Positions 11,759-23,570 of a DNA stretch of 64,000 nt are shown one piece after another. This DNA comes from Ustilaginoidea virens (taxonomy: Eukaryota > Ascomycota > Sordariomycetes > Hypocreales > Clavicipitaceae). The stretch lies in contig NC_057317.1 of the NCBI RefSeq assembly GCF_000687475.1, positions 3,534,001 through 3,598,000 of the forward strand. Reading direction: 5' to 3'. The notes beneath the pieces were generated by a model. That model was not told where the DNA came from and did not search any database. It saw nothing but the letters and a program-made list of their open reading frames with translations. The stretch's first letter is position 1; every line of letters starts with the position of its first letter. Made by a program: the position numbers and the translations under genes.

Positions 11759-13271
11759 TCTGGGGTTGGTGGCGAGAGGCAGACGGGGGGAGGGGGGGGG
11801 GCGGGAGGACCGAAAGGTTGTTGTCAGCTTTGGACAGATGATGCGGAACTCGTAGGGCGGTTTTGCGTCTTGCAGACGTCGGTTGTGGATTGGCTGGGAT
11901 GGCCTGACAGGAACGAATGACTAAGCGTCAATGGTTCTTTAGGTGGCCGGGCAGAAAGACACACAGTATGAATTGGCTTTTGTGGGCTGTTCAGTGGCTT
12001 GCGGCGGGCATGGGCAGCATGGCGTACAGTTGGCTTGGGGTGCTGACACTGTACGAACACGGCAGCGGTGGATTGGCCTCTTCTACTTGGTCGCATACCA
12101 ATTTTGAAAAAAAAACATCAATTTTGTTGATGATGATGCAGCTGCGACCGCAGAGTCGGCCGCAGAGTCGGCCGCAGACTCGACCGCAGGCTTTCTATTT
12201 GCCGCTGCAAAGAGTCACTTGGCGCGGGTTGGGGAGCTGGCTGTCGGCAAGCCAAGAAACACAACACGCTCACGGCTACGGGATTTCCTCGGATGCCGCG
12301 CACCGACTCGTCCGGCGTCTCGTGGTGTCTCGAGCCCTCGCTCGACCCACGCCGAGGTTCAACAAGGCATCAGAGACGGGGCCGGGGTTGTACGGACGAA
12401 AAAGCTCAATATTGGATGTTTTTTTTCCGCAGCACAACTGCACAAGTCGCCGGTGCTAACTGGACTGGGCCGAGTAATATTAACAAGTCCACCATAATTA
12501 CCGCTTTTTTGGCCCCCAAGTCAGCGGCCACTAAACCGCTTTCTCTGGAGCAATTCCGAGTCATGTGACACAGCTTTAAGAGACCTTCACCTTGGCGAGC
12601 TGACGGGGGCTGCTGATTGGGCGAGATGTACACACCGGCGGCGAATCACATGCGGGAGAAGTCTGACCTTTTCTTTTTTTTTTCTTTTTTTTTTTTCTTC
12701 CCCCCTTCCTTCCCGCTCAGAGGCTGAAGAAAGTGCCCACTGCCAAGTTCAGACAGTTCAAGTGAGATTTTCCCCTTTTTGACAGGAGCCGGGCTGTTTC
12801 AAACGAACGAACGAGCGTGCCTCTCTCGTCATCCTCCTAGAGCTGGCCGGTTGGATTTTCTCTTTCCTCCACTACCGCTTCCCACCCTTCCGTCTTGCCT
12901 CCCTTTTACTTCTTCTCCTTGTCCGCCACGTCCGTCGTCGCCTTCTGTATTTTATTTTTATTCCAACTAATTGCTTCATTGTTCGCAGAGAATCCAGGCC
13001 TTTCCCTCTTTTCTTGTCGCTCCTTGTTTTGCGTGACGCCAGGTTTGCACCAGCCCCCCTCCCGCCTCGCCTCGCCTCGCCTCCCCTTCGGCAAGAAAGA
13101 ACAAGTGCCTCGCGTGCTCCGTCCATCCCCGCCCAAAAAAATAAAAACACCCAGTCATATCGAAAGCGCAATCCGGTGCCTCGGCTGCGCGCTTCCTTGT
13201 CAAGACGATTACAATTGCTGGATTTATGTTTGGCGGACCCGTCGCCGGCGGTTTGAGTTGCTACTACCACG
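11759..13271. promoter_or_regulatory. Divergent intergenic region COX6 / elongase
   Basis: About 1.5 kb between two start codons, with no supported gene. It has a 12-nt tandem unit (12145-12190, CCGCAGAGTCGG type) and strong pyrimidine tracts at 12669-12711 and 12858-12915. CT-rich tracts close to the start are common in filamentous-fungal promoters, so the latter probably belong to the elongase core promoter (inference). Confidence 0.5.
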
Positions 13272-14539
13272 ATGCCTGGAATACTCGAAAAACTCCCCGT
13301 GCCTACGATCGATCGGCCCTTTGGAATCTCGCTATGGCCCCAGTTCAGCCGAGCCTTCGAGGCCGTCGTCGGATACCCTGCCGATGACTTCAAGTTCGTG
13401 CCGTTCGACACGCCCATGTCAACGCTCAAGTCAACCTCCATCTTCATCGTCGTGTACTACATCATCATCTTCGGTGGTCGAGAGTTCATGCGCAACCGTG
13501 AGCCGTTCAAGCTCAAGTCGCTCTTCCTCATTCACAACTTCTACCTCACCGCCATCAGCGGCATCCTCCTGGCCCTGTTTGTCGAGCAGCTTGTCCCCGA
13601 GCTGTACCACAATGGCGTCTTCCACGCCATTTGTCACCGTGACGGCGGTTGGACCCAACGTATGGTAGTTTTGTACTACGTGAGTTTGCCCATATTATCC
13701 CATGGCGTAACGCAACCATGACACCGAAACCGTGCTGACGATCCCATGCAGCTCAACTACCTGACAAAGTACCTGGAGCTGTTGGATACCGTCTTCCTCT
13801 TCCTCAAGAAGAAGCCTTTGAGTAAGCTATTTTCCCGCATTTCCGTTGCACCTGAGCCAAAGACACTAAAGGGGTTTTCTTTTTTTTTTTTTTCCGGCCA
13901 GCCTTCCTCCACTGTTACCACCATGGAGCCACTGCTCTTCTTTGCTACACTCAGTTGATTGGCTCTACCTCGGTGTCGTGGGTCCCGATTACCCTCAACT
14001 TGACCGTCCACGTTGTCATGTACTGGTACTACTTCCAGAGTGCCCGCGGCATCCGTATCTGGTGGAAGGAATGGGTCACTCGTCTGCAAATCATTCAGTT
14101 CATCATTGATCTCGGTAAGTAATTCTCCTCGGAACATGCTCCCCCTTACTCCCATTGCCTTCATATAATACCTGCAATGAGGCACTAATAACATGGGCAA
14201 AAAAAAACAGGGTTTGTCTACTTCGCCTCGTACACGTACTTCACCTCGACCTATTTCCCCTGGTTGCCAAATGCCGGAAACTGTGCTGGCGAGGAGTTTG
14301 CTGCCTTTGCTGGAATTGCTATTCTCAGCTCGTACCTGGTCCTCTTCATCTCTTTCTACTTTGCGACTTACAAGAAGGGCGGCAAGAGCACCACCCGCAA
14401 GTCCCTACGCCGCATGTCCCAGGCTCCTCTCCCCGATCCTCTTCACATCCAAGCTGCCGACGCTGCCAACCTTCACAACGGCGCTACGGCAACTGGAGCA
14501 AAGACCAACGGTGCCACCACTCGCTCTCGCAAGGCTTAA
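13272..14539 (+). CDS. ELO-family very-long-chain fatty-acid elongase (ketoacyl-CoA synthase)
   Basis: Exons 13272-13679, 13752-13821, 13902-14114 and 14211-14539 give 339 aa. ELO proteins are ER-membrane condensing enzymes that join malonyl-CoA to acyl-CoA in very-long-chain fatty-acid and sphingolipid synthesis. Seen here: several hydrophobic spans ([35 protein letters not shown] and others), the motif [20 protein letters not shown], the histidine box HCYHH at residues 163-167 (split from the previous exon by an intron inside codon 160), and [12 protein letters not shown]. The C-terminus is basic, with RKSLRRMS and a final RSRKA, which may act in ER retention. It resembles yeast ELO2/ELO3 (GNS1/SUR4) more than ELO1 by length and motif context, but this was not tested. 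Introns are 72, 80 and 96 nt. Confidence 0.95.
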
Positions 14540-16891
14540 ACCCGGGGGTTTTTGGGGTGAATGATTGGAAAGAGGCCGCTTCACCACGGGCGCTTTGCGC
14601 ACAACCATCAACTCGAATGTCAGCAGTAGAGAAACACGGCGATTTTCCCTCGGCATCGATCCCTCATCATTTAATGGCCGGTCTGGCATATACAACAGAA
14701 TAATCGTGTACAAAAAAGCTCATTTCTTCTATTAATTTCTTTTTCTGGAGATAGTAGGAAGCTTAATGATTTGCGGAATGGGTTTGGAATGGCAAAGAGG
14801 TTTATCTCGCGACTTTGGCCATATGGAGGGGCGAGGGGGTGAAGTGATGTTTACATGGCTTTTGTGTCGTGAGTCAGGGCGGCCAAGGTTTGACTGATGA
14901 AAGACAGACATGGTTCTCTCTTGGGCTCAAGGTACTGGTAACGCGACAAGGCTGGCGGGTGGGGGGGCTTGGGCTTTGGGATGGAAGAATTCGAATTCGG
15001 GTGGAGTCATGAATGCACGATGCAGTGGTCGAGGTTGATGAAAGGAGTAGGAAATCTGGCCGTGATGGATCATGTCAACCAGTACAATTGGTGGGTGAGA
15101 GAGCATGCTGGCGGTTCGTGGCACGCGCGGCACGCGCAGCAATCTAGAAAAGGATGGTAATGAATCAAATTTATGAATCTTTGATGCGGAAGCAGTCTTT
15201 TCTGACGCCAGAACGACAAGAGTTGTCGAACAAGGTGCTGGTGCTGGCAACTACTCCGTACCTTGGGTATGTACTTATCATGCAGCGCTCTGGCCGCATG
15301 ATTGTGTCAAAGATCCAGATCGGCGGACATGTAGAGGCCCAGTACAGATCGCCTTGTCTCACAGCGTATTCATGATGAATTGCCAACCCCTGTACTGTAC
15401 TGTACTGTACTGTACGGAGTAGTGATGCCAATAAGGCGTCCATGATATCAGACTCGTGCTTGACTCGACTCCAACCCCCGCGCCTACCAAAAAAGTACAT
15501 GTACCTAAACAAGTACTACTGCGTAGTCGGGTGCCCTAGGAGCCGAGCTGGGAGCCTTGAGCGCCCGGCAAAAGGAGCGGTAACGAAGGTAAATATAGAA
15601 AAGGCAGAATGCCAAATGACAAAAACGACAAATGACAAATGACAGATGACAAATGCCAAATGTCAATTACCAATTAGGTGGGTTCCTAGGTTCCTAGCCG
15701 CCGCTGCATCACTTTGGGCTGACATCTCTCCTATCCCTCCCGTCCCTCCCTCCTACAAGTCTTTACAAGTCATGGCAAGCCATCACAAGAAATCACACAA
15801 GTCTCCACAAGTCGCCACAAGTCGCCACAAGTCACCACACCAAACCAAAGTTACTGCAAGTGGCACCAACTGGTTTCGGCAGGGGCTGGGACGCAACTCA
15901 CTGGTGGTGGTTGCCGGCGGTCCAGCGTGGCTGGCCCCATGCCGCCTGCCCCATGCCGCCTGCCCCATGCCGCCTGGCCCCATCCCGTCAGGTCAGACAG
16001 ACAGGGACGTCGTGCCCAGTCCCACTGGCCAGCCATTGTCTTGAAAATGTTCAAGTCGGTGCTTTTCAGGGATTCCCGTCGGTTGTCGCGACGAAGCGCT
16101 CCTGCGAGTTTGTGGTACGTGGCCATGACCACGTCCATGACCACGACCACGTCCATGACCACCTGTCTGTTGGACAGCAATGAACTGTTTGATCAATCCT
16201 ATTTATTCGTCGTCTCCCTCCCTCGCGGCGTCCTCGCGGCTTCGTCTTTCTTGCAACCCCCGTTTCCGCTTGGCCCAGCTGCCGTCCGCCTCCGCCCCCG
16301 CCCCCGCCGCCGCTTCCGCCACAGCCTTTCCTGAGATGACAAGGTGAACAGCAGATCGCCGTGAGTCGTGACGACGCGTCAACCAAGTCCTTTTCTTCCA
16401 AGCTCCCCTCGCCCAACTGCAGGTGGCCCTGGGGCAACAGTACCTGCCGCGGACAAAGACCCGACAACTACTCCGTACTGGCCCTGGCCCGTCTGTGCCT
16501 TCTGGCTGGTTTAAAGGCGAGTGACATAGCGTCGACAAAAGACTGGGCGTGACCGGACGAATATACCAAACAAAACGAACGTACACGGCTGCAAACAAAG
16601 CAAGCGACGGCTCGTTTTTGCCCCTCTGTCTTTCCTCAAATGGAGAAATAACCTACCGATCGGCATACGCATGACACAGGCTTTGAGACTGGACAGGACA
16701 GTTGCCATACTTGAAAACCTGCTTTCTTCCGATCCCTGTCTCCCCTCGAGTTTCCCTGCAGCCAGGCATATCGCCAATCACTTGCTTCTATCTATGCTAT
16801 CGAGTTGACGACCGCTCCACTTCGCCAGCATCTGAGCCCCGACCAGAGATCGATCTAGTCCGATCCGGCGTCGCGGGAATAGTCCTTGATT
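14540..16891. other. Intergenic region with short tandem repeats
   Basis: About 2.35 kb without a supported gene. Contains TGTAC x5 (15391-15415) running into a TACGGAGTA motif, a 10-nt ACAAGTCGCC-type array (15796-15836), a CATGACCACG-type array (16122-16162) and a second TACTCCGTA copy (16469-16477). The last few hundred bases are presumably the F-box gene promoter. Confidence 0.6.
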
Positions 16892-18890
16892 ATGAGGTTA
16901 CCATTCAGAAAGAAGAGACAGGAGAGAGAAGGCTTGGCGTCGCCCGTCTTTGACGAGTTCCGAGCAGTCGGCGGATATGGACTAAAACCTCTATTATTCC
17001 CTCCGTCTCGGTTCTCCGCACAGCTTCTGGCATCGCTACCGCCCAGGGTACTTGAGCGGATCTTTGTGTTCGTTTGTCCGCACGCTGTAGACGACAGCTA
17101 CGAGACCTGCGAGAAGAGCGCAAACGAGAAGGGCTGCATGCTATGTGATTTACGGGACCTGTCGCGTTGCGTTCAGGTAAATCGAGCATGGAGGGCAACT
17201 GCCATCAAGATCCTGTATGCTTGTGCTTGTTTTCATCTCATCTTCATAGCCGTGCTGCCCACAGCGGTTCTTTTTTTAACTCGTTCTAACCTTATTCGTC
17301 CCCCCGGCCCGGCGGAAAAAAAGATACCATAGTGTTCGGATCGATCCTGTTCATTACTGCCAGCTCGAAGCATTCCTTGCAGAACGACGGAAGAGGACTT
17401 CGCGATTTGACAGAAACGGCACCCCCGAAGACCCAGCTCTTGCGCGACTGAGGCTTCTCCGCCGAACCGTTCGCGACGATCCCACGCGAATTGGAAAGAC
17501 GGTGCGGTTCCTCAAGACGCCATACATGATTCGAGAATCGTGTCATGTTGAGCTGGCGCAAACTATTGCCGTGCTACCCAATCTTAAGTACGTGGACCTA
17601 CCTGAGGGTATGTTCTCCGATGAACCGTCGTACACAACGCTGCGACTAGAAGTCCAAGCCCGGTGCTCCAACATTCGGAAAACGACGTACGCGGGTGGTT
17701 CTGAACGCAGCTTTGCCAGCCTCATGTCGGGCCAGATCTGGCCGTGTCTCGAAGTCTTGGAGCTAAAGCGCCTGAACGTGGATCCGAAGGTATTGAGAGG
17801 TGTGTTGACATGCTTGGGTAATCTCCGCGCTCTGAAGGTTGCCGAAACGTACAGCTTGTCGGACGAGGTTCTACTTGCCGACGAGAGCCTCCCCCCGTTG
17901 CCGGCGCTGGAGGAGCTCGTGCTCAAGGATACGCCCAGCCTGACGTCAGCCGGCCTCATCGACTACCTATCGTTCTACGAAACCCAAAACGCTCTCAAGG
18001 TCCTGACGCTCAAGGATACTGGTATCCAGCCATGGAAGTTGCAAGACGTGTTGGCAATGGCGCCGTCATTGAAGACGCTGGTCATGCAGTCCGAGATATC
18101 CGATTCCTTCCCCACCGGCGAGGCCATCCCGCCACTTAAGCACACGGGGCTGACGACACTGCGATTCGAGATATCGTCCACGTCTGCAGCCGGGCCGTTT
18201 GCCACCCAAGCCTACCACGCGTACCTGGCAAACTCCATCCTGACGGGAAATCTACCGCGATTGCGCAGACTTTATGTCCTCGACGAGCAGTTTCCAGACC
18301 AGCTGCGAAATCTGCCGCCGCCCACTCCTACTTTTGCTGGTGGACGCGTCCGGACGGGGTACAGCGCCTCGGCCTCGGCATACGACCCGCCCTCCCCGCG
18401 AGTGACGGCTCCGGGGTCTGGACTTTTGTCACCGACCAGCCCGACCCGCCAGCACATGCCGAGCTTGCTCAACCCGCACAGACTCAGCTCGAACAATCCC
18501 TTTGCAAACATGAAGAGCGGAGCGGGATTGTGGCCAGTGCTTCCTCCGACGCAGACACTCGAAGTCTTCACCAAGGACGACGAGCATGGCAAATGGAACT
18601 TTGCGCAAGTAGACTCCCTGACGGATCCTGCGACGGCGCCTTCTCACCGATGGAGCAGCAGCTACGGGCTGGCTGCAGATGTGACTGGGCAGGGCTGGGA
18701 TCGTGGCGAAGCACGGCGCAGCATCATGATTGGAGACGGCACTGGAGCGTTTCTGCCCCTAGACGGGGCCGAGGACGGGCCCCGTAGGTCGGAGGTCTTT
18801 GCCCTCGGTCCTGTGCCCGTACGCGGCGGCATGAAACCGCGGAGCAGCAGCAGGGACGGGAAGGTTCTTGGAATTTGGAGCAAGGTGTAA
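16892..18890 (+). CDS. F-box domain protein with leucine-rich segment
   Basis: Exons 16892-17214 and 17324-18890 give 629 aa. Residues about 47-107 form an F-box-like segment (LLASLPPRVLERIFVFVCP ... LRDLSRCVQVNRAWRATA) with a Cys-containing insert (EKGCMLCDLRD). Downstream are irregular leucine-rich repeats (LEVLELKRLNV, LRALKVAETYSL, LEELVLKDTPSL, LKVLTLKDTGI), then a Ser/Pro-rich region (residues about 380-450) and a C-terminal domain ending LGIWSKV. F-box proteins bind Skp1 and present substrates to SCF ubiquitin ligases; the substrate is unknown. The single intron (109 nt) has a good GTATGC donor and TCTAAC branch site but an odd purine-rich acceptor. The ATG at 16892 is the first in frame. 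Confidence 0.85.
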
Positions 18891-19940
18891 AAAGGGGGTC
18901 ATACTTTCGCAGTCTGTATTTTTGCGATTGGTGAGTTTTGGCAAGCATCATGGGACGACGTGGGGTCAGTGTTAAGCGGGTTGTGACGAGATGATGTTTT
19001 TTCCATTTTCTTTTTTTTTTTTGTCCTAGTAAATCGACAACATGAAAGTGCATACCGATGTGCAGGATTCCTTGCAAGGTGCAAAGTTTGAATGGTGCAC
19101 AAGGTTGAGGGAGCGCACAGGATCGATTGGGCTTACTCCGTACCCTGCCGAACTGGATGTGCCAATCGAAGCGACCGTCTCATTTGGTTCTGTCTGGATT
19201 CGGGGTGCGAGGGTTCTTTCTCCATGGATCTGGAGACTGGACTACATTATGTATGTAGCAGCATCACATTGACCAAGAGACCCGAGGCCAAGCCAAGTTC
19301 CAACTACCATGGCATGCGACATGCGACGTGTGTCCGGGCCCCCCATCCCACGCAAACTCTACTAGGAAACGAACCAGGATCGTACGTGATGCGGCGACAG
19401 GTGTTGACGTCATCGACGGGCTTCTGGTCGACCCTGGTCGACCCATTGGCGATTTTCTCAGCCGCCGGTTCCGGAGCTGGTTTGATTGATTCAACGGCGT
19501 AGGCATGGCATGGCATGGCATGGCTTGAATGAAAGCTCCGGGATTGATTGTACAGTGTATCAGCATGCAACGGGGTCGAGTGGTCGCACTGTGCAGGGTT
19601 CCTTCCTGCCAGGCCCAGCCTCAGCCGTCGCTAGCACCGGGGTGCGGAGCTACCTCTGCACGGACGCCAGCAGAGCACATTCAGGTCGGATGAGGTGGCG
19701 CTCGCTCGCTAAATGGTGTTTGCTAAATCGGGCTTGCCTTGCCTGTTCAGCAGCCACACGGGCGGGCAAGGCGGGCAAGGCGGGTGGAGCGCGGTTTCGT
19801 CTTTGTCATGACTCGTGGAATAAATGCCTGCCCATCATCAGAGTAGACTAGACCCGACAAGACAAGTCTTTTTTGTGCTTGTCCGTGTGCAAGAGCCAGC
19901 CTGGGTGTGGTGTGCTCTGCCTTTGCGGGGCGAAGGCGGG

Positions 19941-19988
19941 GCAGGGCGGGGCAGGGCGGGGCAGGGCGGGGCAGGGCGGGGCAGGGCG
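19941..19988. repeat. 10-bp GC-rich minisatellite (GCAGGGCGGG, about 5 copies)
   Basis: Nearly perfect head-to-tail copies of GCAGGGCGGG, strongly G-skewed on the plus strand. Confidence 0.93.
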
Positions 19989-20173
19989 AGGGCGGCTGTG
20001 GAAGCATCCGGCAATCGCAGGCGTAGGCGCACAGGTGCTATGTACGATGTGGAAGCGACGGAGGCAGGAACGCCGGGTAGGAGTCAATTCTTGCTTCCTG
20101 CCATTTCGCCATTCGCCATTCGCCATTCGCCATTTTGCCCACTTCATCACAGCACAAGGGGCCCAATGAAAGC

Positions 20174-20240
20174 TGGCGTGGGCTTGGCGTGGCGTGGGCT
20201 TGGCGTGGCGTGGGCTTGGCGTGGCGTGGTGTGGCGTCGC
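20174..20240. repeat. 15-bp minisatellite (GGCTTGGCGTGGCGT, about 3-4 copies)
   Basis: Direct tandem copies, degenerating at the 3' end into GGCGTGGTGTGGCGT. Seen directly. Confidence 0.85.
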
Positions 20241-22021
20241 GTTTTTGGTGCAACACGTCTTCTTTGCAACATCTTCTTTGTGGAGCAGAAAGGAGCTCGT
20301 CAACATCATGATCGCCATCATGAATGATCAAAAGTTCGAATGTACGGCAGATGGCACGAGGTCGCTCATCACGCGATTTGCTGACCTGCTCGGTTTTGCT
20401 CCATTTTGCTCGAGAGCACAATGGCATTGACGCGCCACTGGCCGCTTCGGCAGCGACATTTGTTCCGGGCCTCGATGCGCACCATGCTGCGTGTCTTGTT
20501 CGACCGGTCCTAGGGCCGTCGCTCGCTTGATGGCCATGTTCCGATTCCGAGGCGGATGAGACTTTCCGATCGGGCACAGCGAGTCCCTGGCAGCTCAAGG
20601 GAACAAGAAAGACAAGAGCGTGGCCGCGCCCAGCCACGCGAGAGGACCGACGGATCCGCCGAAGCCATGGCGGATCTGGACGTATTTTGGCGAACTATCC
20701 GCCTCTCGCCTCTTGGTGTTCAGTCTTGCTCTGCGGCTGGTGGTGTGAATGGCTGCTGGCAATGCATCCACAGTTCCTTGGATCCCGGGCTCTTGCTGTC
20801 GTGGCATTACAATCCGGAGCATTACCCGTGCTTTTCAAACAGTCTTCTCCCCGATTCTGAACCATCTACAAGGCAGAGCCAGACCGCAACCTTTCCTTTA
20901 CCGCTGGTCATGACTTCAAAAAAACGACACGCTCGCAACGGCCTTCCCGTCCTTCCTCTTCCGCCTGGGCTGAAACGCAGGCACTTGGCCTCCTTGTCAG
21001 CCAAGCTCACTCAACCGGCCCGTGCTGAGGTGGCCTCCCAGCTCCGTCTTTGTCCATGACTGAAAACATAAAGCCTCCTTTTGTACGTACTGCGTCTCCT
21101 TACAAGGACCGACAGTTGCCTGCATGGCTTGCTTCAGCCTTGTTTGAACCTGAAATCGACATCTATCCTGCATGATTCTGGACGAATTTCCCGAATTTCC
21201 CTCAGAGGTTGCTTTCAACTACAATGGCACGGACCCGAAACACCCCCCCCCTTTCCCACCACGAAGCTGGAAGCAAAAATAGCAAAGACAATACCATCTG
21301 ACGGGAAACAATAAAGGCACTAGCTAGCGTTGGATATACCGTCCGGTAGGGTTAGTGACCAGGAAAGATGCTCAACTTGCTGGACTCAACGCTTTTCAAA
21401 TCCTCAATATGGGTTCCAGTGTGCGCCCTCTGGTTGGAGACGCTAATGGCTTCCCTTCAAGACGATATCTTGTCTCTTATGGCCCGTGTTCGGATTTAGA
21501 AGGGTCGGTCTTCGATGTATGGGCGCACGATGGCATCTATCAGAGGCACGTAAGGGTGGATGCAAGGCGCTTTAAACATGATGCACGTCCAGTTTGGCAG
21601 CGACACGTGTTCCAGTAATAATGTTTTACACTGCTGCGGTGTTCCATGACTCGAGCCGTACTGGAAAAGATGCTTCGACGGGAGCAAATCCTCTTGCTAC
21701 CTCACCTTCCGACCACGGTTACCCTCTCATGTGCTGCTGGGGGTTGAAGACGCGATGGGATACCAGGCATCTGCCGCAAACCCCGTCGTCAATCTCGATA
21801 GATGCCTTACCAGCAGCGGCTCCTGCGCCTTCCCAATCTCTGTGCCTCGACTTCATGACCAAGGACTAGCAGGCATGGCGGTCACCGAGTCACGGGAGAT
21901 ACTAATCAAACGACACGCCGACGACGGCATCACTGTTCCGGGTACCACGCAGCAGCAAGTCCAACACGGACAAGCGCCGTTTCTCCTTGGCGGCTTCCCC
22001 ACGACCTCGTCTCTCACAACA

Positions 22022-22128
22022 TAGCCGTCCTTGCTTGCTAGCCGTCCTTGCTTGCTAGCCGTCCTTGCTTGCTAGCCGTCCTTGCTTGCTAGCCGTCCTT
22101 GCTTGCTAGCCGTCCTTGCTTGCTAGCC
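22022..22128. repeat. 17-bp minisatellite, 6 near-perfect copies plus a partial
   Basis: The unit TAGCCGTCCTTGCTTGC repeats six times with essentially no divergence, then breaks off in TAGCC. The identity suggests recent expansion. It lies just upstream of the broken zinc-finger gene. Confidence 0.95.
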
Positions 22129-22168
22129 CGTCAGCCAAACTACTACACTACCAAGGATCCCGCGAGCC

Positions 22169-22533
22169 GTGGCAGTTCCCGTCATAGACCGACAAAGCGA
22201 CCTGTCTCACAGGGCCCACCAACCCGGTGGCAAGGCGGTGCTCAAGTGCAGTTTCGCAACCTGCTCGTCCAAGGTTCTCTTCACTCGACCCTGCGATCTG
22301 GAGAAGAACTACCGTCAGCACTTCCGGCGCTTCTTCTGCCGCGCGGAGAGCTGCCCCACGTCGGAGCGAGCCGCAAAAGAGATTCGGTCCAGACGGACGG
22401 GTTGGGTTCGCCACCAAGAAGGATCGGCTAAGACACGAGACGAGTCATAATCCGTCGCTGCTGTGCGATGTTTTGCGGTAGGCGATTCAGCAGGCCGGAC
22501 GATTTGCGACACCATGTCAGGAGGTTGCATTAG
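22169..22533 (+). pseudogene. Degenerate C2H2 zinc-finger gene remnant
   Basis: Three finger-like pieces sit in order but in three different frames. First (from 22247): C-x4-C then LFTRPCDLEKNYRQH, where the first zinc His is Asn, followed by RRFFCRAESC. Second (about 22404-22472): GFATKKDRLRHETSHNPSLLCDV. Third (22471-22530): FCGRRFSRPDDLRHHVRRLH, then a TAG stop. DL-x-x-H-x-x-x-H and GFATKKDxxRH are typical of fungal multi-finger C2H2 proteins. The frame changes lie within 100 nt and no intron of normal fungal size can bridge them, so I read this as a frameshifted pseudogene; a sequencing indel pair is the alternative. Confidence 0.55.
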
Positions 22534-22753
22534 ACTTGGGAGCATCAGAAGCATTGCGCGCATGTAGAGAGAGTGTATTCGGGCTCGTTTCTCTCTAGGG
22601 ACATCAGCAACAACAGCAACAGCAACAGCAACAACAAGAAACACTTCTTCTCAACCCACTACGCGTAGCTCAACAGCCGCACCAGCCTCTTGTGTGTGCC
22701 TAGCTCTCAAAACGCTCCCTGCCTCGACGCCCGGAATGCCACGCAGCAGCATC

Positions 22754-23307
22754 TTAATGTCGCCGGGCTGCCGCCGGATTCTTCCGGGCCCGCACCCGCG
22801 CCCGCGCCTCAGCCCGGAGTTCCTCTATGGTCGGCACGTTACCACACGCACCGCGATCTACTCCCCCGAATTCCATGGCATAACACCGGTCCCCATGCCG
22901 CAGGCACTTTTTGCCCCCCGACGTCAGCAGCAGCACGTGGAAGCTCGACTGGGACGCCCGCCAACTTACAAGAGCGTTCTGGGTGCAGTTGGCGAAGCCA
23001 AACTCCCTCATGTTGGTCGGCCGGCCGTAGGTCACCACCGTCTTCACGTACTCGAACACGCATTGCTGGGAGTAGACATCGCAGTACTGGCTGATGTGAG
23101 CGTTCGGTCTTCCAAAGGGCCGCTTCTCATTTCTTCTCTTTTTTGTCTTCTTCTCCCCGGGAGGATGACACCTACGCCGGTCCAAATGGGGGGACGGCCG
23201 TTTGCTGACGCTATGGGCGAGGGCAGAGGTCGTTTCCCTGCCCTTTTGGGCTGCGAGGGCACGGCCACGGCGGTTGCGGCGAGCATGGCGAGTGCGAGGG
23301 ACTTCAT
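22754..23307 (-). CDS. Small secreted cysteine-containing protein (hypothetical)
   Basis: Minus-strand exons 23176-23307 and 22754-23086 give 154 aa. The start MKSLALAMLAATAVAVPS is a clear signal peptide, followed by PKRAGKR, a possible Kex2-type site. The intron has donor GTAGGT and acceptor CAG and joins in phase 0 to YCDVYSQQC. Six cysteines lie in the mature part (YC, QQC, NC, KKC, RC, AC); the tail is Arg/Ala-rich. A second, in-frame 63-nt intron is possible (22907-22969, GTAAGT donor, CTGAC branch, AAG end); splicing it would give 133 aa with all six cysteines kept. No family is recognised. Signal peptide, small size and cysteines resemble fungal effectors or secreted peptides, but no function is shown. 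It is divergent from the secreted-protein candidate at 23926. Confidence 0.5.
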
Positions 23308-23467
23308 GGTGGGAATGGAGATGGCTTTCGGCTCGGAGTGGAAGGGAAGGCCAAGGTCCGGGCCTGGATTTTATAGGTTGCTGCCGAGGGTGCGGGAGGA
23401 TCCAAGGGGTGTTCTTTCTTCCCTGTCGCTAATTTTGGGGACGTGGGCGTCACGGCTGGGTGGTTGA

Positions 23468-23503
23468 CCGTCTTGAAGACTGGCGGATATTAATATCGGA
23501 CCT
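23468..23503 (+). promoter_or_regulatory. 36-bp direct-repeat element, copy 1
   Basis: Contains the dyad GTCTTGAAGAC and, after a short linker, CGGATATTAATATCGG. The latter has the perfect 12-bp palindrome GATATTAATATC and can also be read as CGG-N10-CGG, a spacing type bound by some Zn(II)2Cys6 regulators. It recurs 103 bp downstream with about two changes. Confidence 0.7.
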
Positions 23504-23570
23504 GGTATTTTCGGCAAGCGTCATGGCTGGCCGTGGTGCGGGTCGGCAATAGATGGTAGGATGGTCGAGA

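Larger units (their letters stand above)
18891..22168. other. Gene-poor, minisatellite-rich region
   Basis: About 3.3 kb with no convincing gene. Several different short tandem arrays lie close together: GGCAT-type (19502-19523), GCAGGGCGGG x5 (19941-19988), ATTCGCC (20102-20134), a 15-nt GGCTTGGCGTGGCGT unit (20174-20240) and a 17-nt unit (22022-22128). Frames overlapping these arrays are translations of repeats. Confidence 0.6.

Noticed and set aside
22022..22128. CRISPR-like repeat array
   Set aside because: The 17-bp units are strictly head to tail without spacers, and the organism is eukaryotic; it is a minisatellite.
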